Source: Heliopora coerulea (Eukaryota > Cnidaria > Anthozoa > Scleralcyonacea > Helioporidae). Taken from it: a DNA stretch of 64,000 bases. Each line of letters begins with the position of its first letter. Within the stretch, counting starts at the first letter, position 1. The stretch covers positions 586,001 to 650,000 of the forward strand of contig JASJOG010000114.1 of the NCBI GenBank assembly GCA_030142905.1. The letters are read 5' to 3'. Below the pieces are notes generated by a model. It saw only the letters and a program-made list of their open reading frames with translations. It did not search any database and was not told the DNA's origin. This document shows, piece after piece, positions 19,212-26,301 of this stretch. Both the position numbers and the translations under genes were made by a program.

Positions 19212-20729
19212 ATGAATAAAGATAAATCTGTAGAAAAAGCTGAGAAAAAATATTATGGGAAAAATTATGATTTTGTGGTTAATGAAAGAAAAATTTTGGA
19301 TAAAAAGTTTAAACAATATTTTTTGAAAAAATATCCATATGCAGACATGCGAAGGTTTACCTTCGAGCATGATATTAATAAAGACGGAAGTTGGGAAAAA
19401 ACAATAACATATTTCAAAAACAATGAATATATTTCAACAGATATAAATTCAGACACTTTAAAAAATGATCCAAATATGACAAAGTATCTTTATATTAACA
19501 AACCAAAACCAAATTTTCCAAAAATTTGGAAACTTGGGGGAAGTATACAAGAATTACCAAGAGGAAAAAGACATGTTGGTTATACTGGAAAATCATATTA
19601 TTGGGATGAATTTCCTACACAATATGTTTTAAGTTATCCTATTAACCAGTTTAGGATTTATGTAAACAATACAGATTATTTTCAAAGCAATTTACCTGGA
19701 TTAAATATAACTACAGATGATAATGCAAAATGGTCACTTAATGAGCCATATTTTCAAAGTATTATAGGAACATGGATTGCAACTTATGGATGCGGAATTT
19801 CAATACAACATTTATTATTTTCAGCTGATGTTCCAAAACAAATTACATCATTTATGAGATTTCATCTATATTTTACAGTTAGAAGAATTATGTGGCAATT
19901 GAGAAATGGTGATGATAAAACATTTTATAAATTTAATGCTGGTTTTTTAAAAGATCACTATCCAAAATGGACATGGCAAGAAATTTCAGGAAAAAAAAGA
20001 CACATTGGAGATTCTCATGAAATTGATATGACTACATCATGGAGAGGATATCAACACGGCCCTGGTCAAATTAGAGACACACAAAATGATTATAAAAAAT
20101 TTATTCCAAAATTGTCAAATGGATTAATCAAAAAGGGAACAGAATTATTAAATCACAGCATTGAAGCATATCTTTATGCAATCCTTGGAGCACAAGCTAG
20201 AACTAGACAAAGTATTGTTTCAAATAGAGCTTCAGCATTGGAAACACAAAAAGTTTTTAGACAAATTTTTGAAGATTCTATAATAAATTATGATACATCA
20301 ACATGGATTAATAATATGAATAAAGCAATTTCATCAACTAATGTAGTTTTAAATACTGCTATAAGTCCAACTTTATGGTTAATTCCATCATCTTTAATTA
20401 TTTTAAAAGAACCAATTGATGGTTATAATAATAAACTAAAAGTTTCATCAGAAAATATGATTTTTGGAATTAACAAAAATTTAAATTATTATGGAGTATC
20501 CAACACAAAAGATTTTAAACAACACAACATTGAATTAAAAAAACTTGAAAATTTAGATCAATCACAAAAACCTTTAGATAAATCACAAAAACCTTTAAAA
20601 AATAATAAATTACAAAAACCATTAAATAACTTTTCAACATCATCAAAAAATACTATGAAAAGCAAATCTTTTATTATTTTATCTTTATCGATTGTTGGCG
20701 GAATTTTAATATCAAAATATATATTATAA
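19209..20729 (+). CDS. Conserved Polinton protein of unknown function, 506 aa
   Basis: Complete. Residues 1-60 are charged with the FLKKYPYADMRRFTFEHD motif. A central conserved block includes YVLSYPINQF, DDNAKW, ISIQHLLFSADVPKQITSFM and a GAQARTRQSI helix. The last 20 residues are a transmembrane segment (SFIILSLSIVGGILISKYIL). Homologues occur in copies A and E. The C-terminal anchor implies a tail-anchored protein, perhaps an envelope or assembly factor; I cannot assign a known family. A 7-bp-stem hairpin (19350-19365) lies in the coding region in frame. The 17-bp gap to the penton frame is AT-rich with ATATTATAAAATA repeats. Confidence 0.75.
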   Translation: MMNKDKSVEKAEKKYYGKNYDFVVNERKILDKKFKQYFLKKYPYADMRRFTFEHDINKDGSWEKTITYFKNNEYISTDINSDTLKNDPNMTKYLYINKPKPNFPKIWKLGGSIQELPRGKRHVGYTGKSYYWDEFPTQYVLSYPINQFRIYVNNTDYFQSNLPGLNITTDDNAKWSLNEPYFQSIIGTWIATYGCGISIQHLLFSADVPKQITSFMRFHLYFTVRRIMWQLRNGDDKTFYKFNAGFLKDHYPKWTWQEISGKKRHIGDSHEIDMTTSWRGYQHGPGQIRDTQNDYKKFIPKLSNGLIKKGTELLNHSIEAYLYAILGAQARTRQSIVSNRASALETQKVFRQIFEDSIINYDTSTWINNMNKAISSTNVVLNTAISPTLWLIPSSLIILKEPIDGYNNKLKVSSENMIFGINKNLNYYGVSNTKDFKQHNIELKKLENLDQSQKPLDKSQKPLKNNKLQKPLNNFSTSSKNTMKSKSFIILSLSIVGGILISKYIL

Positions 20730-20746
20730 AATATATTATAAAATAA

Positions 20747-21444
20747 ATGACAATATCTTTAAAAATCTTCATAACAAAAGATGAAAACTCTAATAAAGTA
20801 ATTTCATTAGATGAACCAATTATATTAAACAATTGCCATAAAATGTTTGTAAAGTCAGTAAAAGTATTTTTTGGAATTACGATAATTTGGATAAAAATAT
20901 TCATCATTATACTTATGATACACAGGGTGCTAATAGAAAAATTGACTTCAAAGATGGATATTATACCTTTAATATTTTAAAAACTGAATTAGAAAATGTA
21001 GGCGCAATTGAACTGGAACAAGTTGATTTTTCTGGAAAATGCACAATAAAATCGGATAAAACATTAAATTTACAAACACTTGGTCCAATCATAGGATTTC
21101 CAGAAAATAAAGTAATACAAGCAAATACATTAACAGAGAGTGACAGCAAGGTAAATATTAATAACAACTTGGAATATGTAAACATAAGCTGTAATATGAT
21201 TGATAAAAGTAAAAATTTTGTAGATGGTAAAAGAAGTGACATTCTTATTCAAATTCCAATAACAACAGAACAAACACTAAAAGGAAGTGTCTCAAAAATT
21301 TATCCACCTGAAGAAACAGGACCGGGAGGAGGAATAAAATTATCAAATGGAATTTATAATGAATTAATATTCAAAGTGGAAGGAAACCATGGTAGTGGTT
21401 CATCATCTATTGGAAATGTTTTATTGGAAATTATTATTAAATAA
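20747..21444 (+). pseudogene. Penton-type minor capsid protein with one frameshift
   Basis: The ATG at 20747 follows AAAATAAATG. The first about 43 codons are in one frame and the rest (from the 20887 region) in another; the shift lies near 20875-20886. The C-terminal 185 codons are open and contain LGPIIGFPENKVI, NINNNLEYVNISC and ITTEQTLKGSV, matching the copy A penton. Single jelly-roll pentons close the five-fold vertices of Polinton-type capsids and carry fibres, and the next two genes are fibre-like, which supports the assignment. Apart from the single shift the gene looks intact; a sequencing indel is possible. Confidence 0.7.
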
Positions 21445-22893
21445 ATGAGTTTATTTTACGGATATGAAAAAGTTAACGATAATATAACAACAGGAGGTTT
21501 ACCAACAACAGGAGGGAATATGACAGGAGATATTAACATGGGTTCAAACCATATCATAACATCAGTTGACCCAACAAAAAGAGAACACCTTGCTAGAAAA
21601 AAATATGTAGATGATTTAGTAAGAAGACACACAGATGTAGATTATCTATCAAGAAGAGGAGGTACAATGAGAGGAAATATTGATATGGGCCCTAATAAAA
21701 TTACAACAAATGTGAATCCTTCAAGTGATAAAGACCTTTCTAGAAAGAAATATGTAGATGATCAAGATTCTAGAAAATTATCCTTAACTGGTGGAACAAT
21801 GTCAGGAAATATTAGCATGGGAAATCATAAAATTCTAACAACTTCAGATCCTACGGGTGAAAAACATTTAGCAAGAAAAAAATATGTAGATAATCAAGAT
21901 TCTAAAAAATTATCCCTAACTGGCGGAACATTGACAGGTGATGTTACAATTGAAAGTAATAAAATTATTTCTTCAACAAATCCTACACTTGAAACACATT
22001 TAGCGAGGAAGAAATACGTCGACGACCATATTTATAATAGTTTAAACATTCTCAAAAAAGATGTTAGTTTTTCAATTTTGAAAGATAATTTTTCTTTGAA
22101 ATTTCATAATTTATATTTCATTGAATATAATTCAGTTTATGATTTATTGTTTGAAAGAAATGGAGGAAAAGTTAAAGAATTAATTGATTATGGAATTGAA
22201 GGAAAAAATTTTAAACAAACAACAAAAAGTCTTCAACCTTCTTTGTGTTTAGAAAATTAAAAAGAAAATAATAAATATTTTTTAAAATTTAATGGAACCA
22301 ACAGCAGAATGATTTCAGATTCCAACATTAATCCAATATCAGGAAAAAAAGATATTGTAAATGTTTTTGTTGTTTATAAATTGAATTCTGTTCCTTCATC
22401 TGGAAGTGATTGGTTAAAAGGAGGAATTTTTGGACATGATGATGGAGGTTATGATAAATTTGTTTGTTTTGCAAATCAATCCACAAAAGAATTAGTTATT
22501 TCTGGAGATAGTGCTGATTTTTTCAGTATTGGTTCAAATCCCGTAAATCATAGAATACCAATTGCTGCTTTTCAATCAAAAGCAAATGGTGGAGTTTTAA
22601 ATAAATGGATATGTTTGAGTATTCATTGGGATATGTATACAACGCCAAATAGTAATGAAAGTTTTGTTTATTGTAATGGAAAAAAGTTAACATCTTTTAC
22701 ATCCAAAACTGTTTCAGGAGATACAAATTTAACAATTGGAGATATAAAAGATGCCACAAATTCACCTGTTGATGGATCAATATCTTTCTTTTCAATTTTA
22801 AAACACGAAAAAATGACAGATAAAGAAATTTTGTTTTATCATTATGTTCTTTGTAATTTATACAACGTCGATCATAATCCTATAAATATATAA
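21445..22893 (+). CDS. Fibre protein 1: phage-type tail-fibre repeats plus lectin-like head, one in-frame TAA
   Basis: Starts one base after the penton stop (AAATAAATGAG). Residues about 15-195 hold four repeats of about 40 residues with the pattern GGTMxGxIxMGxxKI and a closing LARKKYVDD, as in bacteriophage tail-fibre shafts. A connecting region follows, then a head domain (22261-22893) with concanavalin/LamG-like strand pattern (FVVYKL, SFVYCNGKKL, a final KEILFYHYVLC helix). One TAA at 22258-22260 separates shaft and head without changing frame. It is likely a receptor-binding vertex fibre. The stop could be a real mutation, an assembly error or a readthrough site. Confidence 0.7.
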
Positions 22894-22898
22894 AATAA

Positions 22899-24055
22899 AT
22901 GAGTGTTATATTTAATGATGATGATTTTAGCTCAAAAACAAAAAATTTCATTTTAAATGAATTTGATAAAAAATTATCTTTAACAGGCGGTACGATGACC
23001 GGCGATTTGACTATAAACACAAATAAAATAATTTCAACAATTGATCCTATAGATGATAAACATTTGGCTCGAAAAAAATATGTTGATGACCAAGATGAAA
23101 CAAAATTATCCCTGACTGGTGGAAACATGACAGGAGATATTAATATGGGAAATCATAAAATAATTTCTACTTATCACCAACCAATGCATGAAACATTATC
23201 ACAAGAAAATATGTAGACGTCAAATTTAATACATTTTGGTTTCAATTTTTTAAATTTTATACTGCAGTTTATGAAATTAAAGATGATACTTCATATATAA
23301 TTTATAATGGTCTTAGTAAGAAAATCTTAACAATTTATAATCAAACAGAAACAGAAAATTTGGATGTAAATTTGTTTACGGAAGGACAATTAAATAGACC
23401 ATTTTATGAAACTCCAAACAAAATGTATTTTAAGGATGAAAGTAATTTTTTTGAAGTCCCAGTTAATATAAACACCCCGACTGCTTCTTCAAATTTGAAA
23501 GACCGCGTCCATATTTTTGTAGTTTATGAAATGGAAAGACAAAATAAAAGAACAAATTATTTTACTGCAATTTTTGGAAATAAAGGAAGTGGAAATGGAA
23601 TTTACAGGATGATAGGGTTTCAAAATCTTGACAATCCTTCTACAAAAAGATTAATTGTTTATGGGGTAGGAAACAATTATTTAGATATAAATCCAAATGT
23701 GTTTCCATTGAAAGCTGACCCAACAGAATATAACAAAATGAAATGCATTTCTGTTCATTATGATAGGGAATCATATCCCTTAAAAAATAGTAATTCAAAA
23801 ATTTTTTGTAACGGAAAATTATTTAAAACGTTTGCATCAGCACAAGTTACAAGTGGTTTAACTTCGTTGGTTTTTGGAGGAAGTAATAAAACTGTAACAA
23901 ATGGTAAAGTGACAGATTGTTTCAAAGGAAAAATTGCATTTATTGCTATACAATTACATAAAAAAATAACAGATAAAGAAATTTTAATGAATCATATTGT
24001 ATTGTGTCAAAAATTTAATGTAGATTTTGATGAAGATGTTATTAAAAATTTGTAA
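22899..24055 (+). CDS. Fibre protein 2: shorter shaft plus lectin-like head, one frameshift
   Basis: Begins at AAAATAAATGAG, 6 bp after fibre 1. It carries two shaft repeats (LTGGTMTGDL and LTGGNMTGDI types) with the KKYVDD closing motif. The frame then slips by one base near 23205, in an A-rich stretch within the second closing motif, and continues open to 24055 through a head domain with HIFVVYEME, SKIFCNGKLF and KEILMNHIVLC strands. The head is clearly divergent from that of fibre 1, suggesting two receptor specificities. The lesion may be a homopolymer error, since everything else is open. Confidence 0.7.
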
Positions 24056-24060
24056 ATAAC

Positions 24061-24092
24061 TTGTAAATAACTTGTTATAACTTACAAACAAC
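24061..24092. terminator. Imperfect hairpin after fibre 2
   Basis: TTTGTAA and TTACAAA arms with inner ATAAC/GTTAT pairing lie just after the fibre 2 stop (24055). This is the same position as the other 3' hairpins in the element. The following 24093-24156 is AT-rich with repeated ATTTTAAATA units and no gene. Confidence 0.4.
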
Positions 24093-24156
24093 TTGTAATA
24101 AATTTTAAATACATTTTAAATAAATTACAATAAATTTTAAATACACTTATAAATAA

Positions 24157-24597
24157 ATGAGTGAACAAAGTGAAGCTAAAATAACAGCAGTTGAAAAATC
24201 TGAAAAAGTAAAAGATCCAAGAAAAGTAGAATTGGGAAAAAGGTTGGCAAAAATTTCAAGAGAAGCAAAAGAAAGAAAAGCAAAACAGCGACAGATGGAA
24301 GAATCTAAAGTCGAATCAGAAGCTTCTAAATTAGAGAAAGAAAAAGGAGAAATAATCAATTATTTAGATTATAGACATTTTATTGGAGTTTTAGGGCTTG
24401 TTATTTCTATTGGTGGATTATATCATTCATATAAAAGAGACAAAAGAGAAAGCAAACGAAGTGAGCAAAGTGATCAAAGTGATCAAAGGGAAGAAAAAAA
24501 CAACCAAGCTTACAAGTTCACAAATAATGTAAAAAATAAGAATGACTATGAAATTAATAAAAGTGGTCCATCAAGGTGTCCTATTGAAAACCTGTAA
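24157..24597 (+). CDS. Coiled-coil, single-pass membrane protein, 146 aa
   Basis: The start follows TATAAATAAATG. The first 70 residues are strongly charged and helical (GKRLAKISREAKERKAKQRQ), likely a coiled coil. A transmembrane segment follows at about 74-92 (FIGVLGLVISIGGLYHSY), then a very hydrophilic tail rich in Lys/Arg/Ser/Asp. A relic of the same protein is at 131-461 in copy A. It may be an inner-membrane or assembly factor; no family recognised. The stop codon lies inside a terminator-like hairpin. Confidence 0.6.
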   Translation: MSEQSEAKITAVEKSEKVKDPRKVELGKRLAKISREAKERKAKQRQMEESKVESEASKLEKEKGEIINYLDYRHFIGVLGLVISIGGLYHSYKRDKRESKRSEQSDQSDQREEKNNQAYKFTNNVKNKNDYEINKSGPSRCPIENL

Positions 24598-24613
24598 GGC
24601 CCTTACAGGTTTT
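24587..24613. terminator. 13-bp hairpin overlapping a stop codon
   Basis: Perfect 13-bp arms (24587-24599 and 24601-24613) around a single base, ending in a T run. The TAA stop of the 146-aa gene (24595-24597) lies in the left arm. It is the strongest of several 3' hairpins in this element, and resembles the hairpin transcript-end signals of giant viruses and virophages. Confidence 0.65.
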
Positions 24614-24644
24614 TAATAAAAAAAATTTTTATGTATATAAATAA

Positions 24645-24878
24645 ATGACCGAAATGAATAGAAAAGAAGCTATGAATGAATTATATGATTCTACACTAAT
24701 TACATTGGGTGCTGTGGGAATTGGAATGATAACAAGAACAGTATTTAGCGATGGTTTGTCAACTCCGGCTAGTTTAGTGCCTACTTTAAAACTTACAGCA
24801 GCTGTAGGATTATCAACACTTGGAATTAAATATGCGCAAGACAAAAAGTGGATTCCTACAGACCCTTTCAAATCATAA
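24645..24878 (+). CDS. Small two-helix membrane protein, 77 aa
   Basis: The start follows TATAAATAAATG. There are two hydrophobic stretches, around residues 17-32 (TLITLGAVGIGMI) and 43-60 (SLVPTLKLTAAVGLSTLG), separated by a short polar turn. Short N- and C-terminal tails are charged. No family recognised. It is in a co-directional cluster of small membrane genes between fibres and DNA polymerase. Confidence 0.55.
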   Translation: MTEMNRKEAMNELYDSTLITLGAVGIGMITRTVFSDGLSTPASLVPTLKLTAAVGLSTLGIKYAQDKKWIPTDPFKS

Positions 24879-24899
24879 AATAAAAAAAAGGAAAAATAA

Positions 24900-25328
24900 A
24901 TGGAAACAGTAGTTGGTGGGTTATTTAATGCAGTTGCTTTTGCGGGTGCAGGATTTTTATTTTCAAAATTAAATCATTCTGGATATGAAAAAGAAATAAA
25001 AAGACATAATGAAGCAATTGAAAAACTTGCTAGGGAAAAAGAAAAATGGTATGAAGATCAAGTAAAAAGAAAACAAGAAATTGAAAAATTAAGGCAAGAG
25101 CTGTCTGATGCAAATGCTGATATAAATAAGACAAACATGTCTTTGAAAAATCTTGCTGTGATAAATAATCGTTATAAATATTTAAAAGAAGAAGCAAATA
25201 AAGAAGACAGGGAACCACCAAAATTAGAAGATTATTATAAACCTTCTGATGAAATGAAAGAATATCAAAATGTTGCTTTTTTTCTTATTGGAGCTACAGG
25301 TCGTTATGTAGTTTATAAATTTTTGTAA
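24900..25328 (+). CDS. Coiled-coil protein with terminal hydrophobic segments, 142 aa
   Basis: The start follows AAAAATAAATG. An N-terminal hydrophobic segment (GLFNAVAFAGAGFLFS) is followed by a long heptad-like Glu/Lys-rich helix of about 75 residues, and the chain ends with a second hydrophobic segment (VAFFLIGATGRYVVYKFL). It looks like a membrane-anchored coiled-coil rod. No family recognised. The gap 25329-25423 contains TTTTTAAAA/TTTTAAAAA inverse arms that could act as a 3' hairpin. Confidence 0.55.
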   Translation: METVVGGLFNAVAFAGAGFLFSKLNHSGYEKEIKRHNEAIEKLAREKEKWYEDQVKRKQEIEKLRQELSDANADINKTNMSLKNLAVINNRYKYLKEEANKEDREPPKLEDYYKPSDEMKEYQNVAFFLIGATGRYVVYKFL

Positions 25329-25423
25329 ATTTAGTCTTTTTATATTTTTACCTATATGTTAAGGCTCGGGTCGCTTCACATTTTTAAAATTTTGCTTTTT
25401 AAAAAAAATAATTATATAAATAA

Positions 25424-25798
25424 ATGACAGAGAATCATTGTAAAACAAATAACCAACCAATAACAATTAGAGAATTGCGTATTATTGCAAAAGGAGAAAA
25501 TATAAAAAATTATAAAACTTATACAAAAAATCAACTTGAAGAAATGTTAGGTTTAAAAATTTCTGAACCTAATGAAAAATATGAAAAATATTGTAGAGGA
25601 AAAATTAAAAATCCAATTCCAATAATAGTTAAAAACAAAGAAACAGGTGAAATTTTTAAATTTAAAAGTCTTATATCTGCTGCGAGAAATTTTAATAAAA
25701 ATGCAGGAAGTATAAAATATAGAATTAATATGAAAAAAGATTTGAAATTTAATGGTCAATCATTTTTGGTTTTTTATGACTGTGTCTGCGGACAGTGA
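25424..25798 (+). CDS. Putative DNA-binding protein with SAP-like and NUMOD1-like segments, 124 aa
   Basis: The start follows TATAAATAAATG. Residues about 12-42 (TIRELRIIAKGENIKNYKTY, then QLEEML) resemble SAP/Rho-N type helix-extended-helix DNA-binding motifs. Residues about 80-115 (FKSLISAARNFNKNAGSIKY, then GQSFL) resemble the NUMOD1/IENR1 helix-turn-helix seen beside homing endonucleases. No nuclease domain is present. It may be a regulator or genome-organising protein. Assignments rest on motif appearance. Confidence 0.5.
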   Translation: MTENHCKTNNQPITIRELRIIAKGENIKNYKTYTKNQLEEMLGLKISEPNEKYEKYCRGKIKNPIPIIVKNKETGEIFKFKSLISAARNFNKNAGSIKYRINMKKDLKFNGQSFLVFYDCVCGQ

Positions 25799-25807
25799 TC
25801 ATCGTTT

Positions 25808-25839
25808 AAGAATAAAAATTAAAATTGATTTTTATTCTT
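25808..25839. terminator. 12-bp AT hairpin after the DNA-binding gene
   Basis: AAGAATAAAAAT and its exact inverse ATTTTTATTCTT with an 8-nt loop, starting 9 bp after the stop codon at 25798 and followed by a T-rich stretch. It fits the pattern of 3' hairpins in this element. Confidence 0.65.
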
Positions 25840-25880
25840 TTTTCATTTTTTCTGCTTTTAAAAAAAAAATATATATATAA

Positions 25881-26189
25881 ATGAGAGAGATGTCTTCAAC
25901 AATTATTGAAATACTTGTACCAAAAAATTATAAGTATAAAAAAAGTAATATGTATTATACTTTTCTTAGTAAAATTGACGACATTACAGGCGAAGGAATA
26001 TTACCACATCACGAGTTTTGGATAAATTATGGCGAAAAATATTGCATTTTTAACGACTATGAAATTGAATATGGAGAATATGATGAAAAAGAAACTCTTA
26101 TAGGATCTTATAAAATTATTTTAAAACCTCAACCAAAAATAGAACCTCCATTATTAAATATTTTTATACTTAAAAAAATTGATCTTTAA
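25881..26189 (+). CDS. Unknown protein, 102 aa
   Basis: The start follows ATATATAAATG, which favours this frame. The sequence is rich in Tyr, Glu and Ile with alternating hydrophobic residues (EYGEYDEKETLIGSYKIIL) suggesting beta strands, and a short hydrophobic C-terminus. No membrane segment, cysteine cluster or known motif. It lies between the DNA-binding protein and the polymerase gene, all in the same direction. Confidence 0.5.
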   Translation: MREMSSTIIEILVPKNYKYKKSNMYYTFLSKIDDITGEGILPHHEFWINYGEKYCIFNDYEIEYGEYDEKETLIGSYKIILKPQPKIEPPLLNIFILKKIDL

Positions 26190-26212
26190 ATCATTTTTAA
26201 TTTTTTTTTTAA

Positions 26213-26230
26213 TTTGGTCACGTGACCAAA
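26213..26230. promoter_or_regulatory. 18-bp palindrome with CACGTG core upstream of the polymerase
   Basis: TTTGGTCACGTGACCAAA is a perfect palindrome lying between the 102-aa gene and the polymerase start at 26302, flanked by T and A runs that extend the fold. GTCACGTGAC is the classical E-box type recognised by animal bHLH-zip factors. It could also serve as a transcript-end hairpin for the upstream gene. Confidence 0.5.
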
Positions 26231-26301
26231 CATGAAAAAAAAAAAAATTTAAATATTTTTTTCTGCTTTTAAAAAAAAATATATATATATATAAATAAAG
26301 G

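Noticed and set aside
21475..23210. Regular repeats in the fibre genes considered as a tandem DNA repeat or CRISPR array
   Set aside because: The periodicity is at protein level with clear codon-level divergence and no constant DNA spacer-repeat pattern; they are fibre shaft repeats.
24587..24613. Bacterial rho-independent terminator, suggesting bacterial DNA
   Set aside because: The gene content, inverted ends, 6-bp duplication and nested animal retroelements show a eukaryotic mobile element; the hairpin is interpreted as a virus-type 3' signal.
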